Below, one piece after another: positions 24,759 to 32,774 of a DNA stretch of 64,000 nucleotides. Each line of letters opens with the position of its first letter. Within the stretch, counting starts at the first letter, position 1. This stretch comes from an uncultured Aquimarina sp. (lineage in GTDB: Bacteria; Bacteroidota; Bacteroidia; Flavobacteriales; Flavobacteriaceae). Made by a program: the position numbers and the translations under genes. Below the pieces are notes generated by a model that did no database searches, was not told the origin of the DNA, and was given only the letters and a program-made list of their open reading frames with translations. Location of the stretch: assembly GCA_947503835.1 (NCBI GenBank), contig CANNFM010000004.1:62001-126000 (forward strand), given 5' to 3'.

Positions 24759-25751
24759 TTAATGTGAAAACATCACGCTCTCTCTATATTCACCTGGGGT
24801 AAAACCTGTCCATTTTTTAAATGATCGAATAAAATTTGGGCTATCAGAATATCCTAAGCACTCACTAATCAAATTAATGTTCATATCTGAAGTTGTTAGA
24901 AGATCAACGGCTCTATCGTGAAGTATATGACCAAGAATATCAGAAAATTTAGCTTGTTTTGATTTTAGTACCCGTTTCATACTACTTTCTGAAGTATTAA
25001 AATGACTAGCAAGCATTTTGAGTGATGGAATATGACCATACGTATAGCTCGATATCACATTTTCGATAACCTCCATGATGTTTTTTTCTTGATATTCAGG
25101 TACTATATAGGAATTCAGAGGATTGGTATAGGTCTCATAGTTCAATACTGATTTTGAAAAAACAAATCGATACTCTGGCTGACTATATTGAATAGGATAT
25201 TCTCCACTGGGTAACAAGGGCTCGATATCAGAAATCCCAGTACTTGGTATATGTACCGAGATTGGATGCCAATTATGCCCTCCATATACATTAAACAACT
25301 GACATACAATAGCCAATAAAATATACTCTGATATTTTACCTCCTTTAGAATGTTGATCCAAAAATGAAAAAGAGAATATGGCTTCATTTTTATGAATCTT
25401 TAAATCTGTTTGAAGATTTGTCTGAAGCAAGTAGCTGAATTTGGTAAATGCATCTATAGCTTTGTTCAAAGTAGGAAACCCAGCTAAAAAAGAACCATAA
25501 TTACCTAATTCTGAAAGGCTGAAATCATTGAGAAAATTAACCGCAAACGTATCGGTTTCACTGTTTTTTCTTAATAAAGAAAATAAATCATGAACCACCG
25601 CTGTTGGAATATAGTTTTGTGAATTAGAAAGATCAAAATGCCGTATTTCGCTTTTTTGAATAATTCTTTCGGTGTCAATACCGAAATTTTCCAACCTCCT
25701 TAATAATGGTTTAAAATAGGATACCTGGTATACAAAATACTCTTGTTTCAT
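24759..25751 (-). CDS. AraC-family transcriptional regulator
   Basis: The 330-residue protein has an N-terminal ligand/dimer domain of the Arabinose_bd type (FGIDTERIIQKSEIR...FLAGFPTLNKAIDAF) and a C-terminal double helix-turn-helix (about 235-325). The latter includes the usual LISECLGYSDSPNFIRSFKKWTGFTPGEYR pattern in two recognisable blocks. It lies after the LytTR gene on the same strand, separated by 217 bp. That gap contains a 21-bp-spaced repeat and a -7-like element, so the gene probably has its own LytTR-controlled promoter. Target genes are unknown. Confidence 0.9.
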   Translation of the reverse strand: MKQEYFVYQVSYFKPLLRRLENFGIDTERIIQKSEIRHFDLSNSQNYIPTAVVHDLFSLLRKNSETDTFAVNFLNDFSLSELGNYGSFLAGFPTLNKAIDAFTKFSYLLQTNLQTDLKIHKNEAIFSFSFLDQHSKGGKISEYILLAIVCQLFNVYGGHNWHPISVHIPSTGISDIEPLLPSGEYPIQYSQPEYRFVFSKSVLNYETYTNPLNSYIVPEYQEKNIMEVIENVISSYTYGHIPSLKMLASHFNTSESSMKRVLKSKQAKFSDILGHILHDRAVDLLTTSDMNINLISECLGYSDSPNFIRSFKKWTGFTPGEYRESVMFSH

Positions 25752-25884
25752 TATACATGATTTATGTGTGGGTATTACTAAAAATCATGATCTAAACAAG
25801 GATACCATTTCTTACCTGAAATAACCTGATTTCGTATGACAGCAAGTTCATGCAAGAATTGGTATTAGGTTTATTAGATCATAC

Positions 25885-25957
25885 TAAATGTATTTGATAT
25901 AAAATACTAAAAAAAACAATAATAAGTGAAGTGGATAAATGCTCACTTGAAATGACC
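25885..25957 (-). promoter_or_regulatory. LytTR-type promoter of araC regulator (weaker copy)
   Basis: GTGAAGTGGAT (25926-25936) and TTGAAATGACC (25947-25957) are 21 bp apart. A -7-like TACATTTA (minus strand, 25885-25892) follows with a gap of 33 bp. Both repeats and the -7 deviate from the stronger copies at 31247-31320 and 40519-40592, but the spacing is conserved to within one base. Confidence 0.5.
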
Positions 25958-25968
25958 AAATTTTGATT

Positions 25969-26736
25969 TCAATTACTCCTTAACCAATTTTTAAAATCCT
26001 TTGCTTTTGCTTTACTAATGACAATACTATCATCAATTTCTGGAGTTACAGTTACCTTGATTTTACCATAAAAAGGATAATTTATTTTATCCACAGCATC
26101 ACGATTTATAATAAATTGTCTATTAACCCTATAAAATGATTCAGGATCTAACTCTTTCTCTAGTTCTTGTATTTTTTTATCCATAGTGAAGGATCCTTCA
26201 GAAAAAGTAATTCCTCGTACTACTCCCATTTTAATGTAAAAAAAAGCAAAATCCTTAACTCTTATTGGAATAATATCCCCTCTATTAGGCACTAACAGCG
26301 TAGAATGATATTTTTTATGTTTCGCTTTCAGGCTCTCCAACAGTAAATCAAATTCTTTTTGCACTCCATTGTAAGCATTCTTCCTAAACTTAGTAATAGC
26401 ATTAATCAGTTCCTTTTTACGAATTGGTTTTAGTAAATAATACAGACTATTAACCTTGAAAGTCTCAATCGCATATTGATCATAAGCTGTGGTAAAAATT
26501 ATAGGAGTATTTAGTTCAATTTCCTCAAAAATTTCAAAACATATACCATCCCCCAAATGGACATCCATAAAAACAAGATCAAAATCCTTATTTTTTGTAA
26601 AGTATCGTATAGCAGACTTTACACTATCAAGCACCTCAATGATTTCTATTTCAGGGTTTTCACGATATAATAAGTCAATTAGATTTTTGCTAGCGGCAAT
26701 TTCATCCTCAACAAGTATGGCTTTTATAACATTCAT
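25969..26736 (-). CDS. LytTR-family response regulator (pair 1)
   Basis: The 255-residue protein has a receiver domain (residues 1-120) with phosphorylation site D58 (LVFMDVHLGDG) and the switch region TTAYDQYAIE...YLLKPI. A LytTR DNA-binding domain follows (about 150-252, HSTLLVPNRGDIIPIRV and FYRVNRQFIINRDAV). LytTR domains bind two direct repeats about 21 bp apart. The sensor kinase gene ends just 2 bp upstream. A near-identical arrangement follows at 28068, so the pair has been duplicated. Confidence 0.95.
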   Translation of the reverse strand: MNVIKAILVEDEIAASKNLIDLLYRENPEIEIIEVLDSVKSAIRYFTKNKDFDLVFMDVHLGDGICFEIFEEIELNTPIIFTTAYDQYAIETFKVNSLYYLLKPIRKKELINAITKFRKNAYNGVQKEFDLLLESLKAKHKKYHSTLLVPNRGDIIPIRVKDFAFFYIKMGVVRGITFSEGSFTMDKKIQELEKELDPESFYRVNRQFIINRDAVDKINYPFYGKIKVTVTPEIDDSIVISKAKAKDFKNWLRSN

Positions 26737-26738
26737 AA

Positions 26739-27761
26739 TTAGTGCATAGGAAGTTTAACAATAAAATGATCATTTTTTTGAATCTGAATATCTTTTCCTT
26801 TTAAAAGAATATACCGCTTAGATAAATTTGCAAGTCCATATCCTGTACTTTTCTCAGGATCATTTCGGGGTTGGATTTTATTTTCGACTATAATATACCC
26901 ATTTTCATGGTAAACTTTTATAGCCAGGGGATACTCTTTAGAAATCTCGTTATGTTTTATAGCATTTTCTAATAGTATTTGTAGAGATAGAATAGGAATC
27001 AAAATAGAATGAAAATCTATTGCAATGTCGATTTTTATTTGAACATTAGCACCATATCGTATGGTAGCTAAATGCATATAGTTATTCAAAAACTCTATCT
27101 CATCTTTTATAGGAATGAGGTTTTTTTCACTGCTTTGCAAAATATATCTAAAAATGAAAGAAAGTCTATCCACAAAATCTATGGCTTCTTCTGGAGAATT
27201 TCGAATAATATAATTCAAGGAATTTAAAGAATTGAATAAAAAATGAGGATTGATCTGACTCTTTAAGGCCATTAATTCATTTTGAATATTCTCTTTGATG
27301 AGCTGTTCTTTTTCAATTTCATTTAGCCTTTGTTTTAATTGAAATTTTAACAACCAACCTATGAGTAATGAAACCAATCCCATTACTATCCACACATATG
27401 ATATTCCGGTTTTTTCTGGCTGAGCTATTTCTATTAATAATAAACCATGACTAACTATAAAAACATGGTAGGTGATTTTAGCCAGAATCAATATTAGCGG
27501 AATAAAAACAAACTTTCTGATTACTTTGTGAAGCTTGTTCAAAATAGTCGAACTATGAATGGTAATGTATAAAAGTAATAGGCAATAGGAGGAAAAAGCA
27601 AACATTCTAAATAAAAAGATAGGTATTGAATCACCTTCTACATCATTAAAATAGGCTAGCTTAGGATACACAATAGACAAAAATCTATTAGAATTAATCA
27701 ATAAGGCTATAGCTATCGAAATGAGTAGTGTTGTTCTTGTCTTTATTGCTTTTTTTCTCAA
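26739..27761 (-). CDS. LytS-type sensor histidine kinase (pair 1)
   Basis: The 340-residue protein has four predicted N-terminal membrane helices and a His_kinase domain with H173 in LKSQINPHFLFNSLNSLNY. A degenerate ATPase C-terminus follows (LQILLENAIKHNEI and GYGLANLSKRY). There is no large extracellular sensor, so the signal is probably sensed in the membrane. It begins at a TTG (27761). No in-frame ATG lies between the upstream stop and the first helix. It phosphorylates the LytTR regulator encoded immediately downstream. Confidence 0.92.
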   Translation of the reverse strand: MRKKAIKTRTTLLISIAIALLINSNRFLSIVYPKLAYFNDVEGDSIPIFLFRMFAFSSYCLLLLYITIHSSTILNKLHKVIRKFVFIPLILILAKITYHVFIVSHGLLLIEIAQPEKTGISYVWIVMGLVSLLIGWLLKFQLKQRLNEIEKEQLIKENIQNELMALKSQINPHFLFNSLNSLNYIIRNSPEEAIDFVDRLSFIFRYILQSSEKNLIPIKDEIEFLNNYMHLATIRYGANVQIKIDIAIDFHSILIPILSLQILLENAIKHNEISKEYPLAIKVYHENGYIIVENKIQPRNDPEKSTGYGLANLSKRYILLKGKDIQIQKNDHFIVKLPMH

Positions 27762-27804
27762 TGAGTTGAAACGGTTTAAATTATAAAGATCATCCGTGAC
27801 CTAT

Positions 27805-28000
27805 TAAAATTAACTAATTTTATGGTATAACAATTATTTACTACGATATTATGAAATCAGGAAGTATCTATCCTTATCAATTTGGCGCAGTTGTTAAAAT
27901 TACCTTAAGAGATGGCGAAGTATCGTAAAAGAGAAAACGTTTTAGGCCATTTGTCCAAAATTTTTGGAATTTCGGAAGAAGAATATAATCAAATAAGTTA
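27805..28000 (+). pseudogene. Decayed copy of the TerB-like gene, with upstream region
   Basis: ATG at 27851 opens MKSGSIYPYQFGAVV and continues KITLRDGEVS, almost identical to the TerB-like protein encoded at 10832-11242, then hits TAA at 27926. Homology continues in other frames (GHLSKIFGISEEEYNQI) to about 27998, needing two small deletions. One is in the run after the stop and one in a T-run at about 27940. About 45 bp before the ATG also match the functional copy. The last 40% of the gene is missing. It lies between the two LytS/LytTR pairs on the opposite strand. Confidence 0.8.
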
Positions 28001-28067
28001 TAGCCAATTACACAACAAATTCTACCTGAACTGAAGCTTTACGATTGCAAACACAAAACATAAACAA

Positions 28068-28829
28068 TTATAAGTCCATCCATTTTTTGAATCCCGTAGC
28101 TTTGGCTTTGCTTATTACAATACGTTCTTTGGCAATCGGGCTTGTATTTACAATCAGTTTACCATTAAAATAGTGTTTAATATTCTCGATAGCATTTTTG
28201 TGAATTATAAATTGCCTATTCACCCGGTTAAAAACTTCGGGGTTTAATTCTTCTTCGATATCTTCTAGTTTCTTATCAATGATGTATGCTTTATTTTCTG
28301 AAGTAATTGCCTTTACCACACCTGTATCTATGTAGAAATAAGCAATGTTTTCGGTTTTTATAGGGAGTAATTCATCTCTGTGATGCACCAGATATGTGGT
28401 TTTATAAGGTTTTGTTTTAGCCTGAAGTAATTGTAGCATTCCATGAATTTGATTGTTTAAAGAACCTTCTTCTTTGGACCTATTTTTAAATTTTTGAACT
28501 GCTTCAGACAATTCATCTTCATCAATGGGTTTTAATAAATAATCTATACTGTTTACCTTAAATGCTTTAATTGCATATTGATCATAAGCAGTTGTGAAAA
28601 TAATAGGGGTTTCTATGTGTACTTGTTCAAAGATTTCGAAAGAAATACCATCTGCCAGATGAATATCCATAAAAATAAGTGATGCTTCATGAGTACTAGA
28701 AAAATACTCAATTGCCGTTTTTACAGAATCTAAAACCTTCAATATTTCAATAGTAGGATCTATAACATTCAGTAAAAAAGTGAGTTGATCACTTGCTGTT
28801 ATTTCGTCTTCGACTAGTACTACTTTCAT
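28068..28829 (-). CDS. LytTR-family response regulator (pair 2)
   Basis: The 253-residue protein has receiver phosphorylation site D55 (LIFMDIHLADG), the switch TTAYDQYAIK...YLLKPI and a LytTR domain (about 148-250; VFNRVNRQFIIHKNAI). It is a clear paralogue of the regulator at 25969, with matching blocks throughout. The kinase gene lies 4 bp upstream. Conservation of the DNA-contacting region suggests that both regulators may recognise similar sites, possibly the 21-bp repeats found nearby. Confidence 0.95.
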   Translation of the reverse strand: MKVVLVEDEITASDQLTFLLNVIDPTIEILKVLDSVKTAIEYFSSTHEASLIFMDIHLADGISFEIFEQVHIETPIIFTTAYDQYAIKAFKVNSIDYLLKPIDEDELSEAVQKFKNRSKEEGSLNNQIHGMLQLLQAKTKPYKTTYLVHHRDELLPIKTENIAYFYIDTGVVKAITSENKAYIIDKKLEDIEEELNPEVFNRVNRQFIIHKNAIENIKHYFNGKLIVNTSPIAKERIVISKAKATGFKKWMDL

Positions 28830-28833
28830 ATTT

Positions 28834-29940
28834 TCAATTTATAGGCAGTTTTACGCTAAATATATTATCTGCATTGCTAATACTAATGTGTTGTTTTTTT
28901 AGTAAAAAATATCGTTTATCTAAATTCATTAATCCATTGCCGGTACTATCTACAAAAGAAGTTCTTTGTCGTATTTCATTTTCAACATAAATAATTTCAT
29001 TTTTTGAATATACCTTTACCTGTAAAGGATTCTTTTCTGAAATCTCATTATGCTTTACTGCATTTTCTACCAATAACTGTAATGCTAACGGAGGGACCTC
29101 TTTTTGCAAATACTTTTCATCTATTACTATATCTATAACAAAACGATCTCGATATCTTGTTTTTACCAAATGAACATAACTATCTAAGAATTTAAGCTCT
29201 TCTTGTAAAGAGACTACATCTCTTTCTCCACTCTGTAAAATATATCGATACATAAAGGATAATTCTTTTATAAATGTAGTTGCATCTTTATTATCTCTCA
29301 CTATTGAATTTAATGAGTTTAAAGAATTAAAGAGGAAGTGAGGGTTAATTTGATTTTTTAGAGCTGTTAATTCCTTTTGAAGGTTTTGTTGTTTTAGTTT
29401 TTCATTTTCTAAAAGATCTTCATGATGTATCATTTGATATGTAAGAATTCGAGCTATAAAAACAGTGACCATCAAAATTACAAAATACACAAAGTACATA
29501 AATCCGATTTCTGATTCTGATAACTCCTGCCCTGTTACTAATGGATATATCGAAATAAGTAACTGAACTATCCCCAAAAACAATATAGTATTAAGTACAA
29601 TAGTTATACCTGTTCTCAAAAAAAGGGAATACTGTGCGTATAGATTCTTCCAATTGGTATTAAGCTCAAGTGCGGCTAATGACATCATGAAAAGGAATAA
29701 AAAACGTATTATAATATCAAGTATCGAAACTTCTGTAAAAGAATCAAACAGTTTCTGATTCACATCAAATAATATCAATGTTCTTGGCAAGCTGATAAGA
29801 GCTGCAATAAGCAATGCTATCTTTAAAATTACAGTGTGTTTTATTTTTCTAGAGCTCAATATAGATAGTATCTTCTTTGATTTGTACTTGTTAAATTTAC
29901 GGAAAATTGTACGGATCATATGATTATTAACTGTGCTCAT
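28834..29940 (-). CDS. LytS-type sensor histidine kinase (pair 2)
   Basis: From the ATG at 29940 the protein has 368 residues, with about four membrane helices and a His_kinase domain at H201 (LKNQINPHFLFNSLNSLNS). The C-terminal ATPase motifs are LQLLVENAVKHNEI and GNGLMNLDKRY. An in-frame upstream ATG (30024) would add 28 residues. That segment overlaps a strong hairpin (29968-29998) and reads like leader RNA, so the downstream start is preferred. It is a paralogue of the kinase at 26739, and its regulator is encoded directly downstream. Confidence 0.92.
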   Translation of the reverse strand: MSTVNNHMIRTIFRKFNKYKSKKILSILSSRKIKHTVILKIALLIAALISLPRTLILFDVNQKLFDSFTEVSILDIIIRFLFLFMMSLAALELNTNWKNLYAQYSLFLRTGITIVLNTILFLGIVQLLISIYPLVTGQELSESEIGFMYFVYFVILMVTVFIARILTYQMIHHEDLLENEKLKQQNLQKELTALKNQINPHFLFNSLNSLNSIVRDNKDATTFIKELSFMYRYILQSGERDVVSLQEELKFLDSYVHLVKTRYRDRFVIDIVIDEKYLQKEVPPLALQLLVENAVKHNEISEKNPLQVKVYSKNEIIYVENEIRQRTSFVDSTGNGLMNLDKRYFLLKKQHISISNADNIFSVKLPIN

Positions 29941-29967
29941 ATTTTTAGTATTTGTTCCTGGAGAAGA

Positions 29968-29998
29968 AGAAGCCTCCGTTTGGGAATTGGAGGCTTCT
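29968..29998 (-). promoter_or_regulatory. Leader hairpin before the pair-2 kinase
   Basis: AGAAGCCTCC and GGAGGCTTCT pair perfectly over an 11-nt loop, 28 bp before the preferred start of the kinase. On the minus strand only a pyrimidine-rich stretch follows rather than a clean T-run. This could be an attenuator or an end-protecting stem. GTGAAG (30007) and CTTCAC (30026) form a further inverted repeat just upstream. Confidence 0.45.
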
Positions 29999-30105
29999 AT
30001 ACAGAAGTGAAGGTATGGGGACACTCTTCACCTCTTTAGTTTAAATCAATATATTCTTGTGGTCTTTTTAACATGCTTTAAATTGATTGCTTACTACCTA
30101 CATAA

Positions 30106-30168
30106 AAAAGACAGCCGAAAACATCTACTTAATCTCCGGCTGCCTAAAATCAACCTAACCTAATTATG
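30106..30168 (-). terminator. Terminator of the lipoprotein unit with conserved 3' motif (copy A)
   Basis: On the minus strand, CAGCCG and CGGCTG pair around an 18-nt loop, followed by TCTTTTTT. Immediately before it (30151-30168) is CATAATTAGGTTAGGTTG. Related motifs precede hairpins at 40998, 41395 and 54310. Confidence 0.7.
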
Positions 30169-30178
30169 AAAAAATTAT

Positions 30179-30832
30179 TTACCTATTCAATTCTTTTACA
30201 ACGCTCTTAGAGAAATCTATAGATACAGCTCTTAATGTTTGTGGATCATCAATCTCGGTCGTGATTACAGACAATAATTGTCTTTCTTCTGGTTGAGTTA
30301 GATCAAACACTACAGTTTCTAGGGTATACTTTTTTACATCGGTTGTAATCATAGTAACTGGATCAGATTCTACATAAACAGTTCCGTAGTATCTATAAAA
30401 ACCTCTATAATACCCTAACCCATAGTAAGAAGGATACATGGTATAGGAAGTATTATTTCTAGTAATCGTTTTTGTATATTCCTCACAATCTTTTAATACG
30501 GTGACAATTACAATATCAACACCCTTTTCATTAAGCGTTTCTTTAATTTCTACTATTTCTGATTCATTTAATTCTTTTGTAGGTGATGATTTAGGAAACA
30601 TGATGTAACTTTCAACAGATTGATATCCTTTTTTGTTTAAATGCTGCACCAAATCTTTCTCGAATCTAACCCTTGCGGCTTTATCATCAGTTTTACTTAC
30701 CACCATTATTTTTTTATTCTTTACATCTAGTTCTTCAAGATTTTTCCAGGAATCTGTAACTTTTACAGATGAGCAACTAGAAAAAAGTAGGAATACTATC
30801 ACTGTTCCGAATAGTCTGTATATTGTTTTCAT
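30179..30832 (-). CDS. Hypothetical lipoprotein
   Basis: The 217-residue protein has a lipobox ending at C20 (VIVFLLFSSC). Its mature part includes a Tyr-rich stretch (SYTMYPSYYGLGYYRGFYRYYG, about residues 128-149). I cannot name the family. The pattern of a nucleotide-like beta-alpha start (KKIMVVSKTDDKAARVRFEKDLVQHLNKKG) resembles DUF4136-type envelope lipoproteins. Two small ORFs (45 and 57 residues) precede it on the same strand within 370 bp, after a LytTR-type promoter. A terminator follows 37 bp downstream. Confidence 0.75.
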   Translation of the reverse strand: MKTIYRLFGTVIVFLLFSSCSSVKVTDSWKNLEELDVKNKKIMVVSKTDDKAARVRFEKDLVQHLNKKGYQSVESYIMFPKSSPTKELNESEIVEIKETLNEKGVDIVIVTVLKDCEEYTKTITRNNTSYTMYPSYYGLGYYRGFYRYYGTVYVESDPVTMITTDVKKYTLETVVFDLTQPEERQLLSVITTEIDDPQTLRAVSIDFSKSVVKELNR

Positions 30833-30846
30833 GAGTTTTACACCTT

Positions 30847-30984
30847 TTAGATGAATAAGAACACATCATCATTATTCTTGTACTCTAAAAGAAATTCTTC
30901 TCGATTTTTATAACCTTCTTTTTGTGTTATGTTATTCCAAATGTTTTCTGAAATAGTACCTAAAATTGATTGTATCGTTTTCAT
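30847..30984 (-). CDS. Small hypothetical protein (45 aa)
   Basis: The ORF begins MKTIQSILGTISENIWNN and continues through a charged part (KEGYKNREEFLLEYKNNDD), stopping 14 bp before the lipoprotein ATG. It sits between the 57-residue ORF and the lipoprotein, all on the minus strand behind one promoter. The sequence is polar and soluble-looking, with no signal peptide. No family is recognised. The tight spacing supports a real gene. Confidence 0.5.
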   Translation of the reverse strand: MKTIQSILGTISENIWNNITQKEGYKNREEFLLEYKNNDDVFLFI

Positions 30985-31025
30985 CTCTTTATATTTTTTA
31001 TTCGTTAGTAATTATTCTGTTTTTT

Positions 31026-31199
31026 TTAGTTTCTAATTGCTGTACCTGCTGCAATGCCCAACTGTTCTACTTTTTTATACCAATTTCTGACTTGTACCTC
31101 AACTCTATTAACAAACTGAGTTATTCTATTTTGATTGATTACAGTATTCTCATATTTGTTTTTGTGATTGTATACAATTCTTAAGTTTGCTGTTTCCAT
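31026..31199 (-). CDS. Small hypothetical protein (57 aa)
   Basis: An ATG at 31199 opens METANLRIVYNHKNKYENTV, with a helical, basic body (RVEVQVRNWYKKVEQLGI) and the end AAGTAIRN. It is the first ORF after a -7 element at 31247-31254 and a 21-bp-spaced direct repeat. It is followed 41 bp later by the 45-residue ORF and then the lipoprotein. I do not recognise it. A gene-like start context and promoter make it more credible than a chance ORF. Confidence 0.5.
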   Translation of the reverse strand: METANLRIVYNHKNKYENTVINQNRITQFVNRVEVQVRNWYKKVEQLGIAAGTAIRN

Positions 31200-31246
31200 G
31201 ACTTTAATTTTATTATTTGACTGAGTTTTTACCCTTATTTCTTATA

Positions 31247-31320
31247 CAAATGTACTTTGAGATTAGCTGTTAATTATTGATTTTTGGGGTGAAACGACCA
31301 AAAACGAAAGTGAAACTTCC
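31247..31320 (-). promoter_or_regulatory. LytTR-type promoter of the small-ORF/lipoprotein unit
   Basis: Two repeats, GTGAAACGACC (31289-31299) and GTGAAACTTCC (31310-31320), are exactly 21 bp apart. The minus strand -7 element TACATTTG lies at 31247-31254, leaving a 34-bp gap. The promoter 9 kb away at 40519-40592 has the same repeat type and the same 34-bp gap. This suits activation by a LytTR dimer bound upstream of RNA polymerase. Confidence 0.65.
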
Positions 31321-31407
31321 CAGCTTTATACTGAAGTGTTTTTTGACAAAGATTAAGTAGAAACAAAACCTCTTAAAGTGTTATTTAGATGGGTTTGAAG
31401 TATAAAA

Positions 31408-31437
31408 AAACCTCTTCACTACCTAGTGGAAGAGGTT
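31408..31437 (-). terminator. Terminator after the asparagine-fumarate operon
   Basis: On the minus strand, AAACCTCTTCCACTA pairs with TAGTGAAGAGGTTT with one bulge, followed by TTTTT. It lies about 140 bp after the porin-like gene. Confidence 0.8.
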
Positions 31438-31574
31438 TCATTATTCTGATTTTAAATTTAAGGTATTATATTTTGATTATCACATTTGGCGATTCAATAG
31501 CAAATCTAGCCACTACGATTTTATTATTAATTATTAAGAAATTATGGCCACGCAAATTATTGGTTTGATACCTA

Positions 31575-32738
31575 TTAAAACCCAAACCGTATCCCTACAC
31601 CAAAAACACTTTGATTACGTCTATCGCCATTACCATCTTCACTGTAATCTATACTTGCAGCGGCAAAGATATGACTGGATTTTTTAAAGTTGTAGCCTAC
31701 TTCGGTAATTCCGAATTTGGTATCAAAATCACCTAAATTTTGATCATCATCTGGTTTTAAATAATTGAAACCAGCAGCAACATGCCATCGTTTATTAGTT
31801 GAGAATTTATATCGCGCATAAAACTCAATACCTGTAGCATCATAAAAAACATCCCCAACCCGTTGATGCTGTTTTAAAATAGCATAGGACGCAGCTACTG
31901 TAAATCTATCTTTTTCAAAAGAAGCAGAAGTAACAAAAGCCTCATCACCATCTTTAGCTTGATTAGGTAATGGATCTTCAACTCCGTCATTCACTTTGTT
32001 ATAACCGACTCCTATACCAAATCCCCCTATTTTATAATTCGCTCCAAACCCATACGTATCAATACTCTCACTATTATCTGAGATATTTCTCGCTTCTGCT
32101 TGGGCTCCCAGACTTAATCCGTTCTTTTCATACTTTAAAATAAACACCTGATTGGCACGACCCGTACCCGAAATCCCACCATCAGATATATTCCATACAC
32201 CAATAGCAGCTCCTCCAAAGGCTAAAAAGCGATCTATTTCTGTAGCTCCCATAGTATAATATACTGAGTTTTGTTTCCCGAATGTAAATTCAAAATCTTG
32301 ATACGATACTCCTATGAAACCTAATCTGGTAAACACCGCATCGCCTACCTGAGCGATTCCTGCTCCCGGATCTACGGCAAACTCTACTGTATCGTCTCTA
32401 GAGATCAGATTTACGCCAAACTCAATACCGCCAATAACATTAAAATTTTCTGCTTCATCATTAGACAAAGCGTGTTTAAATTTTAACCCTACACGTGGCG
32501 CATTATTCGAAATTCCTATTTCACCTTCTTCTGCAAAACCAGCTCCAATTCGTATACTACCATAAGGTGTAACCCGAGAGGTGATTTCTTCTACCCAATT
32601 TGAATCTTTTTGTTCTGTTTCTGAAGTTTTTGTTTCTTCAGTATTTGTAGTAGTGGTTTGCGCATATATTCCATTCATTAGGAGTAGAGCCATAACAATC
32701 ACTAGTAATTTTATCAAAGGAAAATTGACATTTTTCAT
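31575..32738 (-). CDS. Porin-like outer-membrane beta-barrel protein
   Basis: The 387-residue protein has a signal peptide (LLVIVMALLLMNGIYAQ) and a Thr/Glu-rich linker. A barrel of alternating strands follows with porin-like features (TPYGSIRIGAGFAEEG, LGFIGVSYQDFEFTFGKQNS) and the terminal FGVGIRFGF. The C-terminal Phe is typical of barrel proteins. It is the last gene of the Dcu-aspartase-asparaginase-Sdh operon, 36 bp after sdhB. It is therefore a candidate outer-membrane pore for C4-dicarboxylates, asparagine or aspartate. That substrate is inferred from context. Confidence 0.82.
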   Translation of the reverse strand: MKNVNFPLIKLLVIVMALLLMNGIYAQTTTTNTEETKTSETEQKDSNWVEEITSRVTPYGSIRIGAGFAEEGEIGISNNAPRVGLKFKHALSNDEAENFNVIGGIEFGVNLISRDDTVEFAVDPGAGIAQVGDAVFTRLGFIGVSYQDFEFTFGKQNSVYYTMGATEIDRFLAFGGAAIGVWNISDGGISGTGRANQVFILKYEKNGLSLGAQAEARNISDNSESIDTYGFGANYKIGGFGIGVGYNKVNDGVEDPLPNQAKDGDEAFVTSASFEKDRFTVAASYAILKQHQRVGDVFYDATGIEFYARYKFSTNKRWHVAAGFNYLKPDDDQNLGDFDTKFGITEVGYNFKKSSHIFAAASIDYSEDGNGDRRNQSVFGVGIRFGF

Positions 32739-32774
32739 ACACTTAAATAATTTAATTATTCAAAAAAACTTACG

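Noticed and set aside
30966..31184. Plus-strand hydrophobic ORF opposite the small ORFs
   Set aside because: It is a shadow. The minus strand holds better ORFs with a promoter and consistent spacing, while this one has no promoter or terminator.
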